From Heligmosomoides polygyrus polygyrus (taxonomy: Eukaryota > Nematoda > Chromadorea > Rhabditida > Heligmosomidae), in the NCBI GenBank assembly GCA_947396885.1, contig OX377206.1:47909631-47973630 (forward strand): a stretch of 64,000 nt of DNA, written 5' to 3'. Position numbers and translations under genes: made by a program. Below are positions 32,101 to 44,100 of this stretch, one piece after another. The notes beneath the pieces are model-generated. The model was not told where the DNA came from, ran no database searches, and worked only from the letters and a program-made list of their open reading frames with translations. Numbering within the stretch: position 1 is the first letter of the stretch; each line of letters starts with the position of its first letter.

Positions 32101-35100
32101 GTTTGGGGTGCTGATCACGAATATGACATCCGTTTACCGTTTTACGCTGGAGTACGGCAGGCTACGGTATGCACTGGTGGCTAAGGCTGCCAAGGTCATG
32201 GACACCGATTTCGCCCAAACTTCGGCTAGGGGGTTGTTTGGGGTGCTGATCACGAATATGACATCCGTTTACCGTTTTACGCTGGAGTACGGCAGGCTAC
32301 GGTATGCACTGGTGGCTAAGGCTGCCAAGGTCATGGACACCGATTTCGCCCAAACTTCGGCTAGGGGGTTGTTTGGGGTGCTGATCACGAATATGACATC
32401 CGTTTGCCGTTTTACGCTGGAGTACGGCAGGTACGGTAGGCACTGGTGACTAAGGCTGCCAAGGTCATAGTCACCGATTTCGCCCAAACTTCGGCTAGGG
32501 GGTTGTTTGGGGTGCTGATCACGAATATGACATCCGTTTGCCGTTTTACGCTGGAGTACGGCAGGTACGGTAGGCACTGGTGACTAAGGCTGCCAAGATC
32601 ATGGTAACCGATTTCGCCCAAACTTCGGCTAGGGGGTCGTTTGGGGTGCTGATCACGAATATGACATCCGTTTGCCGTTTTACGCTGGAGTACGGCAGGT
32701 ACGGTAGGCACTGGTGACTAAGGCTGCCAAGATCATGGTAACCGATTTCGCCCAAACTTCGGCTAGGGGGTCGTTTGGGGTGCTGATCACGAATATGACA
32801 TCCGTTTGCCGTTTTACGCTGGAGTACGGCAGGTACGGTAGGCACTGGTGACTAAGGCTGCCAAGATCATGGTAACCGATTTCGCCCAAACTTCGGCTAG
32901 GGGGTCGTTTGGGGTGCTGATCACGAATATGACATCCGTTTGCCGTTTTACGCTGGAGTACGGCAGGTACGGTAGGCACTGGTGACTAAGGCTGCCAAGA
33001 TCATGGTAACCGATTTCGCCCAAACTTCGGCTAGGGGGTTGTTTGGGGTGCTGATCACGATAATGACATCCGTTTTCCGTTTTACGATGGATTGCGGCAG
33101 GTTACGATGGCACTGGTGACTAAGGCCGCCAAGGTCATGGTCACCGATTCCGCCCAAACTTCGGCTAGGGGGTCGTTTGGGGTGCTGATCACGAATATGA
33201 CATCCGTTTGCCGTTTTACGCTGGAGTACGGCAGGTACGGTAGGCACTGGTGACTAAGGCTGCCAAGGTCATGGTCACCGATTTCGCCCAAACTTCGGCT
33301 AGGGGGTTATTTGGGGTGCTGATCACGAATATGACATCCGTTTGCCGTTTTACGCTGGAGTACGGCAGGTACGGTAGGCACTGGTGACTAAGGCTGCCAA
33401 GATCATGGTAACCGATTTCGCCCAAACTTCGGCTAGGGGGTCGTTTGGGGTGCTGATCACGAATATGACATCCGTTTGCCGTTTTACGCTGGAGTACGGC
33501 AGGTACGGTAGGCACTGGTGACTAAGGCTGCCAAGATCATGGTAACCGATTTCGCCCAAACTTCGGCTAGGGGGTTGTTTGGGGTGCTGATCACGAATAT
33601 GACATCCGTTTTCCGTTTTACGATGGATTGCGGCAGGTTACGATGGCACTGGTGACTAAGGCCGCCAAGGTCATGGTCACCGATTCCGCCCAAACTTCGG
33701 CTAGGGGGTTGTTTGGGGTGCTGATCACGAATATGACATCCGTTTACCGTTTTACGCTGGAGTACGGCAGGCTACGGTATGCACTGGTGGCTAAGGCTGC
33801 CAAGGTCATGGACACCGATTTCGCCCAAACTTCGGCTAGGGGGTTGTTTGGGGTGCTGATCACGAATATGACATCCGTTTACCGTTTTACGCTGGAGTAC
33901 GGCAGGCTACGGTATGCACTGGTGGCTAAGGCTGCCAAGGTCATGGACACCGATTTCGCCCAAACTTCGGCTAGGGGGTTGTTTGGGGTGCTGATCACGA
34001 ATATGACATCCGTTTGCCGTTTTACGCTGGAGTACGGCAGGTACGGTAGGCACTGGTGACTAAGGCTGCCAAGGTCATAGTCACCGATTTCGCCCAAACT
34101 TCGGCTAGGGGGTTGTTTGGGGTGCTGATCACGAATATGACATCCGTTTGCCGTTTTACGCTGGAGTACGGCAGGTACGGTAGGCACTGGTGACTAAGGC
34201 TGCCAAGATCATGGTAACCGATTTCGCCCAAACTTCGGCTAGGGGGTCGTTTGGGGTGCTGATCACGAATATGACATCCGTTTGCCGTTTTACGCTGGAG
34301 TACGGCAGGTACGGTAGGCACTGGTGACTAAGGCTGCCAAGATCATGGTAACCGATTTCGCCCAAACTTCGGCTAGGGGGTTGTTTGGGGTGCTGATCAC
34401 GAATATTACATCCGTTTGCCGTTTTACGCTGGAGTACGGCAGGTTACGGTAGGTAGGGGTGACTAAGGCTGCTAAGGTTATGATCACCGATTTCGCCCAA
34501 ACTTCGGCTAGGGGGGGTTGTTTGGGGTGCTGATCACGAATATGACATCGGTTTTTCGTTTTACGCTGGAGTAGGGTAGGTTACGGTAGGTACGGGTAGC
34601 ACCAGACAATCCCTATAGCCGAAGTTTGGGCGAAATCGCTGACCATGACCTTGGCAGCCTTAGTCACCCGCACCTACCGTAACCTACCGTAGGTCGGCCG
34701 CAATTTTGCAAACGGATCTCAGATTCGTGATCAGCACCACCAAATAATCCTCCTAGCCGAAGTTTGAGCGAAACTTTTTTTCGACCTCTCCTCGACCCTT
34801 GGAGTTGTGAAAGTAGTGCCAAAAAGTCTGTTCGCTCGAAAGAAGTCCACTCACCGTGACATCACCTCGAAACGTAGCATCAAGCAGTGAATCAAGTCGA
34901 GTTCGGTTCATTTGAAAAGCTGTAAGAACGCCGCTGATGTTCGATGCGCCCAAAATCGATGGCACGTAATCATGCGTTGGTCGGGGATCACAAGTCTTAT
35001 AGAATTTCATCGCATTCAACATAGGTTCGCTGATCTTCGAACGTATGTAATCCCCTCCAGAAGAACAGAAATCGACAACTGCCTGGAAAAGAGTAGAGCA

Positions 35101-38100
35101 TATCATCACAAAAGTCAAAAAATAATGTGCAGCAAAAGACATGAGAAATATAAGCTACGGTAGCAAGCTCGCTCGCTCCAGTTGCACCGCGGGCGCAGTG
35201 TTAGTGCACACAACGCACTGCATTTGACGGCGCGATCCAAAAATCGCCCTCCAACTACATTCCTCGTTCAAGGGAGTCCACGGCTGAGTTCTGCGCTCTT
35301 CGTGCGCAGAACTAGGCTAGGGAAGGGACTCTAGGGTGTCTGCCATGGAAGCTGCTCGTATGGAAACTGCGACGCAGAGGAACCGAACCCCTCTCGCATG
35401 AGGCGACCTCCTTACCCACTACACTACGACCCGTTCGGCAAGGGAGCCATAGCGGACGTACAAGAGATCGATCGATCGTCAACTCGCAACGCGATCTCTA
35501 CGCTAGAAGGGCGTGGAATCAAGGTATTGTGTGCATTTGCACAGCGCACGCGGTGCAACTGGACCGAGCGAGGTTGGGATGTTACAGAAATATAAACGTC
35601 GACACCAACCACTGTCAAAGGTAGAACGAGGCAGAAAAGTGTCCACACGACCAGGAAGATGACGATGCCAAGCCCGGAGAAAACAACGGCTCCTTTCTTT
35701 GACTGACGACAGAATGAGATCACACCGGCGAAGAGTACGCACAACATGATCGACAGCAATGTGACGAGAAGCATCCAACTGAAACCAACAAACGCAAATT
35801 GCTAGTCAAACTGTAGAAAAAATAACAAAATTTCGGCAAACATCCTCATCATTGCGCTTTTTCGAACTTTTTTTAAAAGACGACATTCAGGTAAACATTA
35901 ACAAGAAGTCCTTTTCATATCAGGATTAGATTGTTGTTCCTACTTTAGAATTCGTCGCACATATCTCTTATAGGCCCGCAAAACACGAACAAAACAAGGA
36001 CCCATGGACTTCAGAATTTTGAAGAAAATGACATAACCTGTGATTTCATCGTTTATCAACATCTTACAGTTATAGTTTAATTTAGTAAAACAATTAATCT
36101 ACTTGATATTACAAAACCGGTATTAACTGGGCTGGTGCCAGCTCCATTATGGAGACCATGGTCGTGGAGCACTCAAATAAACACGGTTTCCGCGTCAGCG
36201 GAGGAGAGCACAGAACTAGGCAAGGGAGGGAACTCCGGGGTGTTGCTGATCTAACTTACCCGTTTTGAGTCACGTTTTCGGTGTACAGCGGGCACCAGCC
36301 CGCTTAGTACCACAAAACCTAAATCTCTTACGTCGCCTACCAGTTTAAGATCAGTGTAATATAATCTGTAAGGATGTACTTCTTTTCCTCATTTTGCCCA
36401 GTGCAAAAGTACCAAGATTTTTCCACTGCAAGGGCACACCCCATTTGTTCGTAAACTCACTTAGAAAATCGATAGCTGTTTGGGTGTTTTTGGTGATCTT
36501 CATCAATCTCGTCTACGGAGAAAATTGCTAAACCTCACGGTGAGCGTTGCATGCGGTGAAAGTGTCCGCAAGAGCAGAGCGTGTCAACTATATATTATAC
36601 AGCTGCATGAGTAGAATGCCACTCACAGGTTTTGAACGAGTTATCGACAATCGTTCGGTGGTCTCGGACATTTTCACCCATGGCAACGGGCGTTTTGTCG
36701 CGCCGAAACAAGCGCGCCGCGGTATTTGTAGAAGGTCTACATTTTTGTTTAGTATGTCCTTCATTGTAGTTTTAATTCGCCTACCCAATAAGTGAACACA
36801 ATGATTGAAATCTTATAGAAATGCTCATATTTCATGAAAATAATGTCTTTAGTTTGTCTGAAATTGTTTTAAAGAGTAGGAAGGTGGACATTTTTTATTG
36901 CCAAAAGAGGAGATTGTGAGAAAAAGTGTCCAATTTGAAAGCACCTCCACAATCAACCAAAGCACTGTGGAAAATCGAGATGAAAAAGGCCGCCATAAAA
37001 GAAAACCTGACTCTTAGGTACTATCGTACCTTCACACTTCAAGAGATGAAAATTTTCTTTCCTAAACATGTCCTGGAAAGATTATTTAGGGCGCTGATTA
37101 CTTATGTAGGATATATTGGATCTACCCTAGTCCGGGGGGGGGGGCAAATAACTAAAAAGTAGGTAACAAAATGAATTGAGACTTACCGAGCGGCTCCTAG
37201 AGAAGAATTCGGCTACATTGCACCACCGCATTACACGGCCTGTCGTAAATTTGGGTGTGTGGTGCACCACACACCACACACGGTCGTCTCATTTTCCCTC
37301 ACGCCTCATCACTCATTTGTTCATTTGGTTACGAAATGAGCTTAAATGAATGGAAACGGCGCCACACACATTACTTGTGTTAGGAATTCGACTTCCTAAG
37401 AGGGTGCTAGTGTCGAATTGAACCTAGGGGAATGAGATGAAGCCACACAAACATTACTTGTGTTAGGAATTCGACTTCCTAAGAGGGTGCTAGTGTGGAG
37501 AAATAGAACTTGTTCGGCTGGATTTTGATTCGGAAATGACTCGAAATGTTCTCTACATACTCGTGGTGGTGACATGGTAGTTCAACCTCTAACACACATT
37601 ATAGGAAAGGATCTTTGTTTATCAGGTTGAATCCAGCTGTATTGTGCAGCACAGATTTTGGGCATGCAGGTTTATTGATGACGTCATGTGTTAGCTTTCT
37701 GGATACGTTGCCTGCAAAATATGCACAGTGGTTGAGCACAGAATGATACCAAGGAATGGATGGTATTATGGCGGTAGATTTGAGAGGAAAGACGAATTAG
37801 AGCGAGAAGAACCAGGTAGAAGGTACGGAAAAACAATTATTTACGATGGAGCAATTTAGTACGTGAGGAAGGAAACGAAAATCTAGGTTTTACATATATC
37901 AGAAGCCGACTCCCATTGCCAGTAACCTTTCTTACAAACGGAGCATTCGCCACCTACATCGAAAGCGCAGGCTAGATGGGCCCAAGCATTGCACAACGTG
38001 CGGTTGGAACAGCTCACCCATTCAATTTCGTCAGTAACACCCCCGTCATTAGGTACGCGCATGCCACAAATGAAACAGGTTTGCAGAAGGTTGTGGTCAG

Positions 38101-41100
38101 TCGAAAGAATTCTCTCGGCTTGCTCCAAAACTTCCTTGTCATCCACATATCTCCTTTTCGACCTCTTCTCGTTTTGCAGCGCAGGTCTCTGTTCATAAAC
38201 AGTTAAAGCAAAAGAGTGTGGTGTCGTGAACTGTAAGGATTACCTTTTTGAATGGAGGCTGAATAGGTCTCCTCTTCACAGCTAGGCCAGAAAGCAGAAT
38301 TTCACCACGAATTGCTTGTTTGTTGTTTGTCTGTGTGGCTGTGGCAATGTTTGTGTGGCTTCATCTCATTCCACTAGGTTCAATTCGACATTAGCACCCT
38401 CTTAGGAAGTCGAATTCCGGCGCAATGTGACTAAGGAGAGGTCGGATAACTGGGCCACACCACGGAGTCCCTTCCCTTGCCCAAAATTTGAAAGCAAATT
38501 TAACAACAGAGAATCTGTTCTGTGCTCTCCTCCGCTGACGCGGAGGAGAGCACAGATTTGGGCAACGGTTATCTGACCCCTCCATAGTCACATTGCGCCC
38601 GAATTCCTAACACAAGTAATGTGTGTAGCGCCGTTTCCATTCATTTAAGCTCATTTCCTAACCAAATGAACAAATGAGTGATGAGGCATGAGGGAAAATG
38701 AGACGACGGTGTGTGGTGTGTGGTGCACCACACACTGCACCACACACCCAAATTTACGATAGGCCGTGTAATGCGGTGGTGCAATGTAGCCGAATTCTCC
38801 TAGAGAACGAGTTGGAATCTAAAAGAAAGCAAAAACGAATGAACAAACAAAAAAACCGCCGCGGTTTACAACTGTCTTGGCGGGCAAAGAACGACGTAAT
38901 AGAGGCATACCGCGTGCTGACCGCCGGGTGACATGTTATAACCAGGATAACCGGGATAACCGGGATGAGGAGGGCACACAACTTTGCCTGCTTACAACTG
39001 CATCAAATGTGATTTTTTCGTTTTTTTTCCTTGTGACTTTTTTTGTTAGGTCCCATGTTGTTCCGCAGAGGCCGCTCGGTAAGTCTCATGTGGATTTGTT
39101 ACATATAATACTTTTTACTTATGTGCCCCCCGGACTAGGATAGATCCGATATATTTCCAAAATTTCGATTAACTACGGTGGGTTACTGTAAGCATAGGTG
39201 AGCATGATCGAGTGACCTTAGTCATCCATACCTACCGTAATCAATCGAAAACTTAATAACAAACCTCATACTAATGACTTGCGCCATGAACAGTCTTCTG
39301 GGACTGTTCATGGCGCAAATCGGAAACTGTGACCTCAATAACCCATACGGGTGGGTGATAAGTACCTTAGGCCTATGTTATACTCCCGCAGGAGCATCCG
39401 CGGACGGGCGGGAATCGCGCCGGGATCCCTAAGCTGGCAAATCTCCGCGCCCCGCCACACCCGCCGTCCTCGGATCGCCGCGGACAGATGACGAGAGGGC
39501 TGTTAAGCCCTATACATACTTTTGCGGCAACGCAGTAGCCCTATCCTTAAGCATAGGTCAGAGACGCAGAATCGCCGCACGAGGCAAAACTTCCCAGCCC
39601 GGACTGCCGCTGAGGTGCCGCCTACGCGGCAGTAGCTTCCGCAAACGAGGCACAGCGGCAGTAATACTTCAAGGCATTATTGCCGCTCAGCCGCTTTGCT
39701 GCCGACAGTTTCTGTCTGGGTTCTAGCTGATCGTGGCGGAATCTAGGATGCAACCTGATAATAATAATAATGGCGAGAGCCGAGGGGAGTAGTCCTCGGC
39801 TGCAGTCTAAGTGTGCAGTAGGGAGCCAGGGAATCCCTGAGTTCCCGAAACGCACATATCGGACCGAAGGGCCGCTAGTCGCGGCGGGTTCGAAAAGCTG
39901 CTAGACAGAGCAGCCCCCTCGGTGACCACTCACAAGTAGTGGCTGAGGGACAGAGGCACACGGTTTACTAAGGGGAAACGCTGCGCAAATTTTTTTTTGC
40001 GCCGTAGCGGATAGCTACTTTGTGCCCTGCTGCAACTCCAACAAAGAAGGGAGTGTCAGCATAGCCGTGGGACGAAGTCACACGACAGGAGGAACTGGCA
40101 ATTAGTCCTCGGCACAGCGGATCCCACTGATCCTGAAACGGGCTGTTGCAGTGACAATGTCAGACGACATGGAAAGGGAAATCGACCACATCATCGAGGA
40201 AGATGAGCAAGAGCAGAGCAGAATGGCGAAGCTGCAGCAAGAGCTGGCACAGCTGAGACAGCAAGTGCAGGCCATGGCTCAACAGAATGCGCCGCAAGTA
40301 AAACTTGCGACTACTGCGATCACTGCTCACGTGTCGAAACTAACTCAATTGCCAGAGCAAGTGGCAGATGCGCTTAGGGAGCGAAACTTCAACGCCAGAA
40401 GGGCAATACAGAATTGGCACAAACTTCTTGAGCCAGGGTGCGAAGCGATACTTAGCGTATTACCTCTCCTTAGCGAAGCAGCCCTCAAGGTTGAGCGCAC
40501 GGTTGCAGATGCGAACAAGAAACACCATGAGGAGCTGAGCGCAGTTTTTGACCAAGCGATACATGACGACATGTCTATACGCGCATTGTCAAAACTGTTA
40601 GATGTCGAGTCTACGAGGGTCGCAGATACGGTAAAGAGCCTATTTGAGGAGAGACAAAAGGGAGATAGTTCTCAAATGTCTACCATAGGTAAAGGGGTGC
40701 TACCCAAAAGGAAACCTTTGGTCCTCAATAATTCAACGCTGGTCAACATAACTGAGTTGCAGGCTCAATCGACAACGGAACCCCAGCCAATGGAGTCAAC
40801 GACTCACATGGAGGCCAACGCTCAGGAAGAGCAGTTCCGAAGTGCTTTCCGGTTGCTGAATACCGGCGATCTAGACATGGAAGCCCCGCTGCCACCGTTG
40901 ACGTTTGATGCGGTGCGAGCAGCCAATGGTAGGTGGAATCGGCTATCCGCTAACACTACCGATAGACTGATGTTCTAAGAACACGACATGTTCAGATCGA
41001 TGCCTCCATGGACCAGCAGCAACCACGAGCGCCTTCGGCGAGCAGGGACAACGTCCCAAGAGGTACGTCTCCGACATTGAGTGATGTTAGCTCACATCCT

Positions 41101-44100
41101 GATGGAGGGGTAGAAGTCGTACTAGCTGCAATGGCGCTTCCGGAGGTTAAAAATTTTAACCACCCCAAGGGAAAAGGTTCACAAAGTTTGTAACATCCTT
41201 TACAATGAAATATGGTAGGATTGGGCTAACAGACGATATGCTCATCCGTCTAATGACTGAAAAGTTAGAAGGGTATCCAAGAGCGGTCATGAAAACCTTA
41301 CCAAATGAGATTCGACATGGTGGGTTTTCCGACTTGGTGGCTGCCCTAAAGGCGAAGTTCGCCGAAAATAGTTCGGCCAAGCGGGTGGAGGCCCACATGG
41401 AGCTAAAACAGTTGAGAATGACGGGGTCTGTCTCTGAATACTGTGTACAGCTCGAGAGCCTCACGAGAGCCGCAAACCCTGACGTCACAGAGACTGACTT
41501 GTCCATGGTACGTGCCAGCGAACTGGTGTCACAACTGACGAAATGGCCGGAATATTTCCAACTTTTCACTGTAATGGAAACCTCGACACCTCAGGAGGCC
41601 TACGGAAAGCTCAAGAATTTCGCGCAGGGAATCGAAAGGAGCAAGAAAGTGGCCACAGCGGTGCGCTCGGTGGCAGAACCGAAGCGTGTGAGGAACAAAA
41701 AGGGTGCCGTCGATCTGTTGTAAGGAACACAGCAAGGAAACACCCGCTCAAAGGGAAACCCCACGTGTTTCGAATGAAGTAGATACGGGTGGATCTTCCA
41801 ACGACGCACCACCCCCTCCACCAGCAGTCACCTCGAGCGACAACACCACGAGAACGTGTCGGAAATGCGGGAAACCTGGACATTTCCAAAGGGATTGCAA
41901 ATCAAGAGGGCCGCAGAACAGCAGACAACAGGACGTAAGGACATCGCCAAAAGCCCAAGGCCCTGTACAGAACGAGCAACCCAAAAAGACTTTCGGCACA
42001 ATATTAGAAAACTGGTCGTGTCATGCCACAGGAGTTCGACAGCAAGGCAACGAAATACTTGGGCCGAAAACCACGTGCGAAGTGCAACTTCTCGGACGGA
42101 GCTACAGAGCCTTGGTGGATGATACAGGGTCACAAGTGAGGACACCCTGACCACAGCGTCGAAGTCAGGATTCGATCTTGACGCGGATGTCGAAGAGGTT
42201 GAGCTCGATAGCCGAACACATATATATGTGCGTCCGGGAATCGAATGTCGTTCAAAGGTGCCGTCAGACTCACCTTGTCACCGAAGGACGGACCAGAGGA
42301 GCGAGTGGTTTTCTTGGTGAAGAAAGGAGCGGATGACACAATTGTGCTAGGCACCAATATCTTAGATAAGATTGGGGTCCAAGCCTCTCCAACCGCACAG
42401 CAAACGCCGAAGTCGAGAACCATAGGCACACAAACAGGCGAACGGGGCAAAGGTAGGTCCGCGGAAAGGAACGGACCTAAGTCTCAACACAAGCCGAAGA
42501 AGAGTGCCCACTCACACAACAAGGATGGTGTAGCTTCGCAACTCATCGCCAACAAAGCCAAGAGGAGTCAGGCAACGGAAAATGCGGTGGTAGCGAAAAG
42601 AGGCGAAACAAAGATGGTTTCGATAAAGACCATTTCGCCAGAGCTCGAGCAAATTCTTCGGTCATCGTGCAAGATGATACCGCACACTATATGTGGAGTA
42701 AACCAAATGACGGTGGACCTCCCTGTATTAAATACCAGCGACACAGCCAAAGCGTTTCGGGCAGGTGAAAAAGTTGGTAAATGGGACCACGGTCCAATCG
42801 TAGAGAAGCCTCCAGTAGAGTGTGTAAACATGCTGGAGCGTACAAGCGCACCAATGGCGGACCGTTGGGATACCCTGGTAGGGTTGCTCAATGCAAATAA
42901 GGCCGAGCGATGCCTTGAAAGCACAGTAGTGGCAGCGGTAAAGGAGTTCAATGATGTTTTCGCAGTGACGGAACAGGAACTCACTCAGACGCACCTGATT
43001 GAGCACCACATTGACAAGGGTCAACGGCTCCAGTACGCCAGAAACTGCGACCAATACCGCTCGGCAAGCGCGTAGAACTGCGTAAGATCCTGGCATATCT
43101 CCAGGAACGCAATATTATTGAGCCCAGCAAGTCACCATGGTCCTCACCGATTGTATTGGTACAAAAGAAGGACGGATCGCTGAGGCCTTGCGTTGACTAC
43201 AGGAAAGTGAATCAGCTGACTCGCATCGATAGCCATCCACTCCCGACGATCGATACGATATTACAGAACCTCAAAGGTAAGACTTGTTTCTCAACGCTGG
43301 ACCTTTCTGCTGGATACTGGCAAGTGAAACTGTCAGACAGCGCTAAGGAAAAGAGCGCTTTTGCTACAACCGAAGGATTATACCAGTTCAAGGTGTTACC
43401 GTTCGGGCTAGCGTCATCACCGGCAGAGTTCCAAAGGCTGATGCATATTGCTCTAGGCTCGCTACAAGGAGATGAGGTGTCGTGTTACCTAGACGACGTT
43501 ATTGTAGCAACTAGTACTCCTGAACGGCACATTGAAGTACTGACGCAGGTATTCACGAGATTGAGACTGGCAAACTTGAAACTCAATCCCAAAAAGTGCA
43601 TCTTGATGGAGCCGAGAGTGGAATTCCTCGGGCATGTCCTGGACAAAGAGGGACTGCACGTTGATCCGAAGAAAGTAGCGGCGATACATGAATATCCGAT
43701 GCCACAGACACGTTCGGAGCTAAGAACTTTCTTAGGAATGTGTTCCTATTATAGGAAGTTTATATGCGGTTCTCCAAAATAGCAGCGCCACTCCATGAAA
43801 TGACCTCAGAGAAGAGTAACTTTTAGTGGGACAGCTCTCGCATCATGGCGTTCGAAACGCTTAAGTCAGCTCTAACGTCTACACCGGTGTTAGCGCAGCC
43901 GGATATTGACGGAGCTAGGTCGGGAGCTAAACCATTCTGCATTCATACCGATGCCAGTTACTCAGGTCTAGGAGCAGTGCTGAGCCAAAAAGGAGACGAT
44001 AGCTTCCTGCATCCAATTTTCTTCGCGTCGAAGGGCTTAAGCAAAAGTGAGCGTAACTACCATATCACTGACCTAGAAGCACTTGCGGTTGTCATGGCTG

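Larger units (their letters stand above)
37193..38805 (-). mobile_element. long-TIR DNA transposon with PHD-like zinc-finger exon
   Basis: Arms of about 270 bp at 37193-37460 and, inverted, about 38340-38805. Examples are GTGTGGTGCACCACACACCA near 37256 against 38715, and ATTCATTTAAGCTCATTT near 38638 against its complement near 37340. The right arm is interrupted by a 181-bp MITE. The interior encodes on the minus strand the C-terminal exon described below. No catalytic domain is left, so this is an internally deleted copy of a transposon whose superfamily I cannot fix. Confidence 0.7.

Noticed and set aside
26661..34487. Dozens of open frames of 69-203 codons on both strands of the satellite array
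   Set aside because: They are the same monomer read in different frames. The 135-bp class keeps a frame open because 135 is divisible by three, and both strands are open. No codon-level constraint or splice structure is seen.
26597..34605. CRISPR-like array
   Set aside because: The repeats are 134-135 bp and contiguous with no unique spacers, in a eukaryotic intron; this is a satellite.
34855..35778. Prominin-type pentaspan protein
   Set aside because: First considered because of the membrane spans and the cysteine loop. The LFGNE box after TM2 and the DFC box after TM4 fit the tweety family instead.
37883..38206. Host PHD-finger gene
   Set aside because: Not excluded outright, but the exon lies between matching long inverted repeats with no other exons nearby, so a transposon origin is preferred.
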